Shown one piece after another: positions 51,512-59,508 of a DNA stretch of 64,000 bases; within the stretch, counting starts at the first letter, position 1; each line of letters begins with the position of its first letter. Below the pieces are notes generated by a model. The model searched no databases, was not told where the DNA came from, and saw only the letters and a list, made by a program, of their open reading frames with translations. Position numbers and translations under genes: made by a program. This stretch comes from Posidoniimonas polymericola (GTDB lineage: Bacteria > Planctomycetota > Planctomycetia > Pirellulales > Lacipirellulaceae). The DNA is taken from positions 248,001 to 312,000 of the forward strand of contig NZ_SJPO01000002.1 in NCBI RefSeq assembly GCF_007859935.1. The letters are read 5' to 3'.

Positions 51512-51964
51512 CTACGCGTTTGCCGCCCACGCGCGGAACTCGGGCTCACGCAGGGTCACGCCCTCGTGGACCAGCTGGAACACGACCGGCTGATCGGGCC
51601 AGCCCATGGTCTGGAGCACGGTGTCGAGCGTTTTCGCGGGGCACTCGCCGTGCAGCTCGACCCGGTGCATGCGGCCCTGGTGCTCGTGCATGTGGCCGTT
51701 AAGCCGCCAGAAGACCGGGTCGCCGTCGGCAACCGGCTCGTGGCCGGTGATCAGGAAGTAGCCGTCGGGCTCGGTGTCGGAACGCGGCAGCTCGCGGATC
51801 GCCTGCTGCATCTGCTCGAACGGCGTCGGCATGGCCGCCACAAACTGGGGCGGGCCGCCGGTCTGGCTCAGGAGCGTCGGCAGCGACTGGCCACGGAGCT
51901 CGACCACCGGGCCATCAATGGCGGCGGGCGGCTCGGCGAACACGTTGGCGTGGAGTTTGAGCAA
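51512..51964 (-). CDS. Conserved-looking protein of unknown function
   Basis: About 150 residues. No ATG start fits well; a TTG at 51964 (LLKLHANVF) or 52018 are options and an internal ATG would give about 105 residues. The second half looks structured: GYFLITGHEPVADGDPVFWRLNGHMHEHQGRMHRVELHGECPAKTLDTVLQTMGWPDQPVVFQLVHEG. It is rich in His and acidic residues. I do not recognise a family. It lies between the ankyrin gene and ribBA, all on the minus strand. Confidence 0.5.
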   Translation of the reverse strand: MLKLHANVFAEPPAAIDGPVVELRGQSLPTLLSQTGGPPQFVAAMPTPFEQMQQAIRELPRSDTEPDGYFLITGHEPVADGDPVFWRLNGHMHEHQGRMHRVELHGECPAKTLDTVLQTMGWPDQPVVFQLVHEGVTLREPEFRAWAANA

Positions 51965-52016
51965 GGCGGCGGTGGTCGTCAAATTACAAAGCGAGTGGCG
52001 GGGAGAGCCGCAGCAC

Positions 52017-52094
52017 AAAAGGGGAAAGGCGAATGCCGAAAGGAAATCCTTGCGAACGGGGCATTCCCCTTTCGCCTTAACCCTTCCCCTTTCG
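52017..52094. repeat. AAAGGGGAAAGGGGAA palindromic repeat, copy 2
   Basis: AAAAGGGGAAAGGCGAATGC at the left and GCATTCCCCTTTCGCC plus CCCTTCCCCTTTCG at the right are complementary. It sits 3 bases beyond the ribBA stop. Confidence 0.65.
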
Positions 52095-52096
52095 AA

Positions 52097-53308
52097 TCAC
52101 TTGCCCGGCAGCTGGTGGCCCATCTTGTCGCGTTTGGTGCTGAGGTACTTCTCGTTGTGCTTGTTCATTGGGCCGACGATCGGCACCTGGTCGACGACCT
52201 CGAGGTCGTAGCCGCCGTAGACAAACGCGTCGGTCTTCTTGGGGTTGTTGGTCAGCAGGCGGATCTTCCGCAGGCCCAGGTCCTTGAGCAGCTGGATGCC
52301 GACGCCGTAGTCGCGGGGGTCGACCTTGAAGCCGAGCGCGACGTTGGCCTCAACCGTGTCCATGCCGTCGTCCTGCAGGGCGTAGGCCTTGATCTTGGCG
52401 GGCAGGCCGATCCCCCGGCCTTCCTGCGGCAGGTACACCAGCGCGCCGACGCCCTCGCGGCTGATCATGTCGAGCGCCATGTGCAGCTGGTCGCCGCAGT
52501 CGCAGCGGAGCGACTCCAGCAGGTCGCCCGTGAAGCACGACGAGTGCAGCCGCACGAGCGGCGCGTCGGCCGACGCGAGGTCGCCCATCGTGAACACGAC
52601 CGGCTCCATGGTCTCGTGCTCGACGCGGTAGCAGATGATGCGGCCCTCGCCGTACTTGGTCGGCAGCTTGGCTTCCGCCTCGCGGTGCACCAGCTTCTCG
52701 CGGACGCGGCGGTAGGCGATGAGCTGCTCGATCGAGATGATCGGCAGGCCGTGCTGCTCGCTGAAAGCGGTCAGCTGGTCGCGGTCGGCGCGGTCGCCGG
52801 TGTCGTTGAGGATCTCGCACAGCACGCCCGCCGGGGTCAGCCCGGCCATGCGGGCGAGGTCGACGGCGGCCTCGGTGTGGCCGGCGCGGCGGAGGACGCC
52901 CCCCTCCTTGGCGACCAGCGGGAACAGGTGCCCCGGCCGGACGAAGTCGGTGGGGACGCTGTTCGGGTTGCACAGCTCCTGGATGGTGGTCGCCCGCTCG
53001 CCGGCGGTGATGCCGGTGCGGGCGGTGCGGTGGTCGACCGGCACGGTGTAGTTGGTCCGCAGCGGCGCGTTGTTGTTCTCGACCATTGGGTGCAGGCCGA
53101 GCCGCTCGCTCACCTCCGGCAGCAGCGGCGCGCACAGCTGGCCGCGGCCGTGGGTGATCATGAAGTTGACGGTCTCGGGGGTGACCTTCTCTGCGGCGCA
53201 GACAAAATCACCCTCGTTCTCGCGGTCCTCGGCGTCCACTACCACCACGACGCGGCCTTGGCGGATCGCCTCGACGGCGTCCTCGATACTCGAAAAACGG
53301 CTGGGCAC
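52097..53308 (-). CDS. ribBA: Bifunctional DHBP synthase / GTP cyclohydrolase II
   Basis: 403 residues from a GTG at 53308, chosen because AGGAGGT lies about 11 bases upstream; longer frames to 53692 lack homology. The N-terminal DHBP-synthase half has VVVVDAEDRENEGDF, TNYTVPVDHRTARTGI, RPGHLFPLVAKEGGVLRRAGHTEAAVDLA. The C-terminal GTP-cyclohydrolase-II half has VRLHSSCFTGDLLESLRCDCGDQL (zinc Cys), YLPQEGRGIGL, DYGVGIQLL and LLTNNPKKTDAF. It makes both precursors of riboflavin. No FMN riboswitch is visible upstream. Confidence 0.96.
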   Translation of the reverse strand: MPSRFSSIEDAVEAIRQGRVVVVVDAEDRENEGDFVCAAEKVTPETVNFMITHGRGQLCAPLLPEVSERLGLHPMVENNNAPLRTNYTVPVDHRTARTGITAGERATTIQELCNPNSVPTDFVRPGHLFPLVAKEGGVLRRAGHTEAAVDLARMAGLTPAGVLCEILNDTGDRADRDQLTAFSEQHGLPIISIEQLIAYRRVREKLVHREAEAKLPTKYGEGRIICYRVEHETMEPVVFTMGDLASADAPLVRLHSSCFTGDLLESLRCDCGDQLHMALDMISREGVGALVYLPQEGRGIGLPAKIKAYALQDDGMDTVEANVALGFKVDPRDYGVGIQLLKDLGLRKIRLLTNNPKKTDAFVYGGYDLEVVDQVPIVGPMNKHNEKYLSTKRDKMGHQLPGK

Positions 53309-53402
53309 GGCGGCCGGTAACCTCCTGGACACGGGGGAGCAACGGGGGGAATCAACGGCGGGCGCGTGTGCGAATGAGCTATCCGACCCCGCCGATCGGG
53401 GT

Positions 53403-53408
53403 ATTATA
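53403..53408 (-). promoter_or_regulatory. Possible -10 element for ribBA
   Basis: TATAAT on the minus strand, about 95 bases before the ribBA start codon and an outlier in this GC-rich sequence. I see no convincing -35 at normal spacing, so this is only a candidate. Confidence 0.35.
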
Positions 53409-53453
53409 CAAGCGAAGGCAACCCCGCAGCGAGGGCGGGGCCGGGCCCTATGG

Positions 53454-53533
53454 CCAAAGGCGAAAGAGGAATGCCCAAAGACGAGGGCGCCTTTCAGGGC
53501 AATCCCCGTTCGCCTTTCCCATTTCCCCTTTGG
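53454..53533. repeat. AAAGGGGAAAGGGGAA palindromic repeat, copy 3 (diverged)
   Basis: CCAAAGGCGAAAGAGGAATGC at the left pairs with CGCCTTTCCCATTTCCCCTTTGG at the right, less perfectly than the other copies. It lies between divergent ribBA and the unknown gene at 53577. Confidence 0.55.
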
Positions 53534-53576
53534 AATAAGGGGCATTCCCGCAAGTTTCACCCCGGAGCGTCCCCCG

Positions 53577-54488
53577 TTGACCGCAACGCCCCCGCCGCCG
53601 TCCGACAACCCGATCGCCCCGCTGGGGCGCGAGGAGTACGTCGAGCAGGCGCACTTTTTCGGCTCGCTGGCGGCCCGGCTGCGGGAGAACATCCCGGCTC
53701 AGGAGGTGCTCAAGTCGGTCCGCGAGGAGGTGCTCGCCACCACCCGGCTGCCGATGGCGATCGACTTCATGCTCAGCGAGCTGCGGCACGCCGGGGCCTT
53801 CGGCACGGCGATGAGCAAGCTGCCGCACTACTTCACGCCGTTCCAGGCGTTCATCATCAACCAGGCCGAGGACGAGCGGGGCCGCTTCGACCTGCGGGTC
53901 GGGCTCGAGGTGCTGCGGCGGGACGCCGAGTACCGCGCCGGCGATTCCACGGGCGACGCGGCGGGCCACCCGCCGATGGTGCAGGGGCTGTTCTTGTTCC
54001 AGTTCGAGGTGCTGTGCCGCAACCGGCTGCCGTACGACCGCGGGCTCGGCGCGATGGCCGAGGACGCGTCGTTCAGCGCGGATTGGCGGGAGTGGATCCT
54101 CCGCGTCCGCCGGCAGGTCGGCATGGTCGACATCGCCGACCTGATCTACGTCAACAGCGAGCACTACGCCACCCGCCAGGCCCGCGCTTCGCGGGGCGAG
54201 GAGCCGCCCGCCCAGCCGACGACCGCCACGCCGCTGTTCGGCGACCGCGAGGGCCGCATCGCGCTGGCCAACCGCAAGAAGGACCCGGTCTACCTGTTCA
54301 ACTCGCTGCACCGCCAGCTCGGCTACCCAGAGGCCCCGCGTCACTCGGTGGTGGCGCAGGACGAGAACCCGCTGCCGCAGATCGCGCGGCGGCTCGAGCA
54401 GCTCGAGAAGCGGATGTCGCTGATGGAAGAAGAGCAACGCGGCGGCATCGACCTCAGCAAGCTCTACCAGCCCCCGCCGGGCAGGTAG
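53577..54488 (+). CDS. Conserved-looking protein of unknown function
   Basis: 303 residues with a TTG start at 53577 and GGAG 9 bases upstream. The earlier in-frame region overlaps ribBA and a repeat. After a Pro-rich start the protein appears alpha-helical (EQAHFFGSLAARLRENIPAQEVLKSVREEVLATTRLPMAIDFMLSELRHAG). A central FRAD-like region includes FHYFTPFQAFI-type aromatics (LPHYFTPFQAFIINQAEDERGRFD). The C-terminal coiled-coil-like segment (IARRLEQLEKRMSLMEEE) suggests self-association. No known family recognised. Confidence 0.6.
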   Translation: MTATPPPPSDNPIAPLGREEYVEQAHFFGSLAARLRENIPAQEVLKSVREEVLATTRLPMAIDFMLSELRHAGAFGTAMSKLPHYFTPFQAFIINQAEDERGRFDLRVGLEVLRRDAEYRAGDSTGDAAGHPPMVQGLFLFQFEVLCRNRLPYDRGLGAMAEDASFSADWREWILRVRRQVGMVDIADLIYVNSEHYATRQARASRGEEPPAQPTTATPLFGDREGRIALANRKKDPVYLFNSLHRQLGYPEAPRHSVVAQDENPLPQIARRLEQLEKRMSLMEEEQRGGIDLSKLYQPPPGR

Positions 54489-54594
54489 CCCCACCAAACA
54501 ATCTCAAGCGTCGCCCCTAGCCGCAAGCCCTTAACGTCGCCCGCCAGGGCGTCCTCCCAGGGCAGGCTCTTTTTGCCAACTACCCGCCGCGCAC

Positions 54595-54623
54595 AAAAGA
54601 AGCCCGCCGGCAATCGCCGGCGG
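54595..54623 (-). terminator. Intrinsic terminator of the first DUF1559 gene
   Basis: An 8-bp stem CCGCCGGC / GCCGGCGG (54604-54611 with 54616-54623) with a 4-base loop. On the minus strand it continues as GGGCTTCTTTTG, giving a short T tract. It lies about 33 bases after the gene's stop. Confidence 0.7.
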
Positions 54624-54655
54624 ACTCGTGGGTTACTGGTGCTGATCAGCCGTGA

Positions 54656-55777
54656 TCAATAGTCGCTGTCCGACGGCTGCGGCAGCTTGCGGTCGGCGAT
54701 ATTGCTTGCCTGGTTGACATAGCTCGACCGCTTGTAGTTAGAGGTCATCAACTGGGCGTAGATCTGGGGGTCGATGTTCTCGGTCAGGAAGATGATGTGA
54801 CCGTCGCAGAACGCCGCGTTGACGCCGCTCGGGTGGGCCGAATTGGGGTAGCCGTAGTAAGGGGTAAAGGCGGTCTCGCTCCCGGGCGCACCGCTCTGAG
54901 ACGAGACCATCACGCTCGGAGGGAGCAGGTCCGCCGCGCCGTTGATGCGGGTGGTCTTGGTCTCGTCGATATCGGCGGTGTCGGTGTCGTCCGAGATCCG
55001 GTTGTGCCAAGTGAAGCCGAAATGGTGCTTGCCGTCCGCGACGTCTGCATTGCTGGCGTCGGGGTAGGTGCCGTAAGGGGCGTACGACCAGAACAGGGCG
55101 TGGATGTTCTCGCTCAGCATGAGCGTCTTGGAGGTGCCGTCGTTCGCGCTAACGTAGTCCATGGAGCACTGCGAGGCGGGCTGTGCTTCGCGACTATCGC
55201 TCTGCCCTTCGACGTTCAGGTTCTTGCTGAGGTCGAAGAACACGCCGTTGGCCACGTTCTCGGTCGGGATGCCCGACGACCGTGTGGTGTCGACAAACGA
55301 CTGGCCGGCGTTGGCCACATACGACAGCGACGGCGCCAGCGGGTCCTCCGGCGGGTCGCTGGGACAGATCAGCCCCTCGATCGAGGCGAAGTTCTGGGCC
55401 CCGAGTTGGACGGGCGTCGTGTTGGGCCAGTTTTTCGACCACTGGTCGTAAAGGGCGGTCTGCTCAATGTACGGGAAGGTCATCACGACCCAGCTTGCGC
55501 GGCGGGCCTTCTCGTACTGCCCGTTGCCGTCCTTCTGGCTGGTGACGTCCTCGATCGAGTTGATGTAGCCCGGCAGCTTGCGAAGCGAGGTGTCGTACTG
55601 CTGCAGGGCGAGCTGCAGCTGCTTCATATTGTTCAGGCAGGTGTTGCGGCGGGCCGACTCACGCGCCGACTGCACCGCCGGCAGCAAGAGCGCCACCAGC
55701 GTGCCGATAATGGCGATCACCACCAGCAGCTCGACCAGGGTAAAGCCCTTGCGGCGGGCTTGGTTCGCTAGACTCAT
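54656..55777 (-). CDS. DUF1559 pseudopilin-like secreted protein
   Basis: 373 residues. The N-terminus is a type IV prepilin-type signal (RRKGFTLVELLVVIAIIGTLVALLLPAV, with Gly before Phe and Glu5). The family extension SARESARRNTCLNNMKQLQLALQQYD follows. The C-terminal H-X9-DG motif is present (AHPSGVNAAFCDGH). DUF1559 proteins are greatly expanded in planctomycetes; they are believed to be exported by a type II/IV-pilus-like machine, but their role is unknown. Divergent from fae. Confidence 0.92.
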   Translation of the reverse strand: MSLANQARRKGFTLVELLVVIAIIGTLVALLLPAVQSARESARRNTCLNNMKQLQLALQQYDTSLRKLPGYINSIEDVTSQKDGNGQYEKARRASWVVMTFPYIEQTALYDQWSKNWPNTTPVQLGAQNFASIEGLICPSDPPEDPLAPSLSYVANAGQSFVDTTRSSGIPTENVANGVFFDLSKNLNVEGQSDSREAQPASQCSMDYVSANDGTSKTLMLSENIHALFWSYAPYGTYPDASNADVADGKHHFGFTWHNRISDDTDTADIDETKTTRINGAADLLPPSVMVSSQSGAPGSETAFTPYYGYPNSAHPSGVNAAFCDGHIIFLTENIDPQIYAQLMTSNYKRSSYVNQASNIADRKLPQPSDSDY

Positions 55778-56169
55778 CTTCGTTGCCTCGTTCCTGAAGA
55801 GGGACGCCTGCCAGGGTGCGCCTCTGCCGTAATGGGAGGGCGGCTACCCCGGCCGTATCTGTTCCCGGATTGCCCCACGCCGGCGGCTCGGCCGGCGCTC
55901 ACTTAGGACCGCGGATTGCGCAGCCCTGCGTACCCTCATGGTGACAGAAAACCGCTGTCCTGTCCACCAATCGTAGGGGCCAGACGCTTGAAACGCGGGC
56001 AACCTCTGATATGCTCGCCCGACGGGCGGGCTTCTATTCCCGCACAGGGCGGATAACCCCGCTGGCCCGCCCGGAAGTTAGGAAATACCCCGGGGCAGGA
56101 GGTTGTAACCTCGGTCCTGCCGGCACTCTTGCCCCCCGCGGCTACTTTTTCGACGGAGTGAGATTCAGC
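55778..56169. other. Divergent control region between DUF1559 gene and fae
   Basis: About 390 bases that must hold the promoters of both genes. The fae side has a small hairpin GAGGTTGTAACCTC (about 56099-56112) roughly 55 bases before the ATG, and GC-rich inverted bits such as GCCGGCGGCTCGGCCGGC (about 55880-55897). Nothing matches a known riboswitch. Confidence 0.4.
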
Positions 56170-56664
56170 ATGTCTATGTACATCGGCGAGGCCCTGGCCG
56201 GCGACGGCAACGAGATTGCCCACATCGACCTGATGGTCGGCAGCAAGGACGGCCCGGTCGGCACGGCGTTCGCCAACGCCCTGGCCAACCAGAGCGAGGG
56301 CCACACCAACCTGCTAGCAGTCGTCACGCCCAACCTGGCGGTCAAGCCGGCTACCGTGATGATTACGAAGGTGACCATCAAAGGGATGAAGCAGGCCGTG
56401 CAGATGTTCGGCCCGGCCCAGGCCGCGGTCGCCAAGGCGGTGGCCGAGAGCGTCGCCGAGGGCGTGATCCCCAAGGACCAGTGCGAGGACCTGGTGATTG
56501 TCTGCGGCGTCTTCATCCACCCCGAGGCCGCCGAAGACAAGAAGATCTTCGACTACAACCTCGAGGCCACCAAGGCGGCCATCGCCAGCGCCATGGCCGG
56601 CAAGCCGACCGCCGACGAGATGATTGCCGGCAAAGACCAGGCGCACCCCTTCCAAGGGTTCTAG
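56170..56664 (+). CDS. fae: Formaldehyde-activating enzyme
   Basis: 164 residues from the ATG at 56170 with GGAGTG upstream; the longer frame to 56011 has no homology. It speeds condensation of formaldehyde with tetrahydromethanopterin to give methylene-H4MPT. Family features: MYIGEALAGDGNEIAHIDLMVGSKDGPVG (His near 18 is the catalytic residue in the family), VTPNLAVKPATVMITKVTI, QMFGPAQAAVAKAVAE and a closing HPFQGF. Followed by mtdB 126 bases downstream, with one palindromic repeat between them. Confidence 0.95.
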   Translation: MSMYIGEALAGDGNEIAHIDLMVGSKDGPVGTAFANALANQSEGHTNLLAVVTPNLAVKPATVMITKVTIKGMKQAVQMFGPAQAAVAKAVAESVAEGVIPKDQCEDLVIVCGVFIHPEAAEDKKIFDYNLEATKAAIASAMAGKPTADEMIAGKDQAHPFQGF

Positions 56665-56714
56665 CCGTCCTCCCGGTCTACGCGTCTGCCAATGGCAGCT
56701 GTCGTCTGTGACTT

Positions 56715-56785
56715 CAAAAGGGGAAAGGGGAATGCCGAAAGGCGCGTTTCCCCTTTCCCCTTTCGCACTTCCCCTTTCCCCTTTG
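56715..56785. repeat. AAAGGGGAAAGGGGAA palindromic repeat, copy 4 (most intact)
   Basis: CAAAAGGGGAAAGGGGAATG at the left, then GAAAGGCG, then CCCCTTTCCCCTTTCG and CACTTCCCCTTTCCCCTTTG at the right. The arms are nearly perfect complements. It occupies the fae-mtdB spacer and ends five bases before the mtdB start. Confidence 0.7.
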
Positions 56786-56790
56786 CTCCG

Positions 56791-57648
56791 ATGCCCGCCA
56801 AGATCCTGTTGTGCCTGGATAGCGATCCGCAGCCTAGCGTGTTCGACGCGGTCGTCGCGGTCGACTCGGGCGTCGACCACCTGCTGCGGCACGGCGGGGT
56901 CACGCCGGCCGATGTCGAAGGCCTGGTGCACGGCGCGATGTTCACCCGTGCGCCCGATCAGCTCCAGAACACCGCGCTGTTCATCGGCGGGTCGGACGTG
57001 GCGGCGGGCGAAGAGCTGCTGGCCGCGGCGGCCGAATGCTTCTTTGGCCCGATGCGGGTGTCGGTGCTGCTCGACTCCAACGGCTGCAACACCACCGCGG
57101 CGGCCGCGGTGCTGGCCGCCAGCCGCCACGCCGAACTCGGCGACAAGCCCACCGCGACCGTGCTCGGCAGCGGGCCGGTGGGGCAGCGGATCGCCCTGCT
57201 GTTGGCCGGCGAGGGCGTGCGGGTGCAGGTCGCCTCACGCAAGCAGGCCCGCGCCCGTGAGGTGTGCGAGCGGCTCGCCGACCATGTCGACGGCAGCCTG
57301 CTCGAGGCGGTGGGGCGGGACCAGAAACCGGTCGCCGCAATCCTCTCCGGCGGCGACCTCTTGTTCTCTGCCGGACCAGCCGGCGTCGAGATGGTCACGG
57401 CCGACGAGCTGGCCGCGGCGTCGCCGCGGGTGGCGATCGACCTGAACGCCGCGCCGCCACTCGGCATCGGCGGCATCGAAGTGACCGACAAGGCAGTCGA
57501 TCGCAGCGGCTGCGTCAGCTACGGCGCGATCGGCGTCGGCGGGACCAAGATGAAGATCCACCGGGCCGCGATCGCACGGCTGTTCGAAACGAACGACGCC
57601 GTCCTCGACGCCGCCGAGGTGTACGAACTCGGCAAGGCGATCGGGTAG
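56791..57648 (+). CDS. mtdB: NAD(P)-dependent methylene-tetrahydromethanopterin dehydrogenase
   Basis: 285 residues from the ATG at 56791. It oxidises methylene-H4MPT to methenyl-H4MPT, the step between Fae and Mch. The N-terminal substrate part has HLLRHGGVTPADVEGLVHGAMFTR and LLDSNGCNTTAAAAVLAA. The Rossmann part has ATVLGSGPVGQRIALLLAGEG and VASRKQARA, and SYGAIGVGGTKMKIHRAAIARLF closes it. The absence of an upstream ribosome site is explained by the adjacent repeat. An RNase-HII-like gene follows after 9 bases. Confidence 0.92.
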   Translation: MPAKILLCLDSDPQPSVFDAVVAVDSGVDHLLRHGGVTPADVEGLVHGAMFTRAPDQLQNTALFIGGSDVAAGEELLAAAAECFFGPMRVSVLLDSNGCNTTAAAAVLAASRHAELGDKPTATVLGSGPVGQRIALLLAGEGVRVQVASRKQARAREVCERLADHVDGSLLEAVGRDQKPVAAILSGGDLLFSAGPAGVEMVTADELAAASPRVAIDLNAAPPLGIGGIEVTDKAVDRSGCVSYGAIGVGGTKMKIHRAAIARLFETNDAVLDAAEVYELGKAIG

Positions 57649-57657
57649 GCCTAACAA

Positions 57658-58599
57658 ATGACTTGGCTCATCGGCGTTGACGAGGCGGGCTACGGGCCCA
57701 ACCTGGGGCCCCTGGCGGTCGCCGCCACGGCGTGGCGTGTGCCCGACGGCGTGGCCGACCTCTACGAGCTGCTTGCCGAGGTGGTCTGCCAGAAGCCCAA
57801 CCAGACGCGGATCGCCATCGCCGACTCGAAGCTGCTCTACAAGCCGGGCGGCGGTTTGGGGACGCTCGAACGCGCGCTCTTCGCGGCGCTCAACCCAACG
57901 CCTACCAGCTACGCGGTCTTGCTGGCTCAGCTCGCCGCCGACCCGGCGGGGCGACGCGCACCACTCCCCTGGCACGACGGCTTCGACCCCGCCCTCCCCT
58001 GCCACCTGAACCCAGCGGATCAGGCTGCCGCCGAGGTCCAGTGGTCGGCCGGCTGCGGCGCGGCCGGGGTCCCGTCGCCAAACGTGCGGGCGCGGCTAGT
58101 GTTCCCCGAGGAGTTCAACGAGCTGACCGAAGAGCACGGCACCAAGGGCGCCGCGTTGTCGCACGTGACGATCGGCATGCTGGCCGGGCTGCTGGCGGAC
58201 CTCGCGCCGGAGGGGCCGGTCGAGTGCGTGCTCGACAAGCACGGCGGCCGCAACCGCTACGCGGCGCTCTTGCAGCACCACTTCCCCGACCACTTGATCG
58301 AGACCCACCACGAGTCCCGCCCCGAGAGCCGCTACGCCTGCTCCACGGACGCGGGGCGATGGACGTTCGCGTTCCGTTCCAAGGGCGAGAGCTTCCTGCC
58401 CGCGGCTCTGGCGTCGATGACCGCGAAGTACCTGCGCGAGCTCTCGATGCAGGCGCTCAACGACTACTGGGCGCGGCACGTCGAAGACCTCAAGCCGACC
58501 GCCGGCTACCCGGTCGACGCCAAACGCTACCGCGCCGATATCGAGCACGCGCGCGTCAAGCAGCAGGTGAGCGAGCGGGTGCTGTGGCGGAACCGTTGA
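57658..58599 (+). CDS. Ribonuclease HII-like protein with large insertion
   Basis: 313 residues; bacterial RNase HII is about 200. RNase-H-fold landmarks are recognisable: WLIGVDEAGYGPNLGPLAV (Asp8, Glu9), IADSKLLYK (56-62), VECVLDKHGGRNR (Asp193) and FRSKGESFLPAALASMTAKYLREL (240-262), matching the KGDS...SILAKxxRD segment of RNase HII. In that last motif the usual catalytic Asp is Glu244. The expansion lies between residues about 75 and 185. Co-transcribed with mtdB. Its activity is uncertain. Confidence 0.75.
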   Translation: MTWLIGVDEAGYGPNLGPLAVAATAWRVPDGVADLYELLAEVVCQKPNQTRIAIADSKLLYKPGGGLGTLERALFAALNPTPTSYAVLLAQLAADPAGRRAPLPWHDGFDPALPCHLNPADQAAAEVQWSAGCGAAGVPSPNVRARLVFPEEFNELTEEHGTKGAALSHVTIGMLAGLLADLAPEGPVECVLDKHGGRNRYAALLQHHFPDHLIETHHESRPESRYACSTDAGRWTFAFRSKGESFLPAALASMTAKYLRELSMQALNDYWARHVEDLKPTAGYPVDAKRYRADIEHARVKQQVSERVLWRNR

Positions 58600-58659
58600 G
58601 TGACTGCACGCATTAATGTTGCAGAGTCGAACTTACTGAACCGGAGTGCGAGCAAGTAT

Positions 58660-58782
58660 CCCTCTCCCCTCGATGGGGAGGGGTGATGTCCCAGTGGGAT
58701 GAGTGTCAACCGGACGGTCCTTTGCGGGAAAACCAACTACGGGGCCTCCCCCCTCCCTAGCCCTCCCCACGAGGGGGAGGGG
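58660..58782. repeat. Pair of C/G palindromes downstream of the RNase HII-like gene
   Basis: CCTCTCCCC-TCGA-TGGGGAGGGG (58661-58683) and CCCTCCCC-AC-GAGGGGGAGGGG (58761-58782) are two hairpins of the family also seen inside the oleC-type gene. They dominate the 248-base gap before the SixA gene. Confidence 0.55.
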
Positions 58783-58847
58783 ATTCGAGGTCGGCTTCGC
58801 CGCCATTTTTTGAATTGTCCCATATAAGAGCTAACAACATCGCAACC

Positions 58848-59348
58848 ATGTTCATCTACCTAGCCCGCCACGCGTGGGCCGGCGACTTTGGTGACCCGCA
58901 GTGGCCCGACGACTCGCTCCGTGAGCTCACGCCCGAGGGCGCCGAACGGTACGCCCAGATGGTCGAGACCCTGGCCGGCCGCGGCTTCGCGCCGCGGCGG
59001 ATCGCGACCAGCCCGTACGCCCGCTGCCTGCAGACGGCCGAGATTATCTCGCGGTGCACCGAACACTCTCCACCGGTCGAAGTGCACGACGCGCTCGCGC
59101 CCGGCGGCGGCTACGCGGGGCTGCTCGAGTGGTCCGCCGCGTGCGGCGGCGAGGACGTCTGCTGGGTTGGCCACAATCCCGACATGGAGCTCGTCGCCAG
59201 CGCGTTGGTTGGCGGCCGCGGCGCCGGGGTGCGGTTTGCCAAGGGCGCCATCGCCGCCATCAGGTTCGACACGCCACCGGGCGGGGGCGAACCTTCCACC
59301 GCTGGGCGGCTCTATTGGCATGTCACCGCGAAATCGCTCGGGTTGTAG
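58848..59348 (+). CDS. sixA: SixA-type phosphohistidine phosphatase
   Basis: 166 residues from the ATG at 58848. A histidine phosphatase with catalytic RHA near the start (FIYLARHAWAG), the second Arg in IATSPYARCLQTAEI, and the second His in VCWVGHNPDMELVASAL. SixA in Escherichia coli removes phosphate from the phosphotransferase protein NPr. Planctomycete members are often near nitrogen or sugar regulators; none is here. The gene stands alone in its direction between repeats. Confidence 0.88.
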   Translation: MFIYLARHAWAGDFGDPQWPDDSLRELTPEGAERYAQMVETLAGRGFAPRRIATSPYARCLQTAEIISRCTEHSPPVEVHDALAPGGGYAGLLEWSAACGGEDVCWVGHNPDMELVASALVGGRGAGVRFAKGAIAAIRFDTPPGGGEPSTAGRLYWHVTAKSLGL

Positions 59349-59508
59349 GCCGCGTTCCGCGGACGCACCCGGCGATCGTGCAGCCCCCCTTCCCCGGCGC
59401 TCTCCACGAGCGGGAATGATGTCGGCCCTGCCGGGAGCTGGCGGGCCCGACTACAATGACGCGTTTCCCGCCAAGCTCCGACACCCCTGAGACCCGCCCC
59501 GCCTGCTG

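Noticed and set aside
53309..53450. FMN riboswitch before ribBA
   Set aside because: The leader lacks the conserved FMN aptamer segments; only a possible -10 and a repeat are present.
38925..56785. CRISPR array
   Set aside because: The repeats are few, palindromic, widely spaced and intergenic, with no regular spacers and no cas genes.
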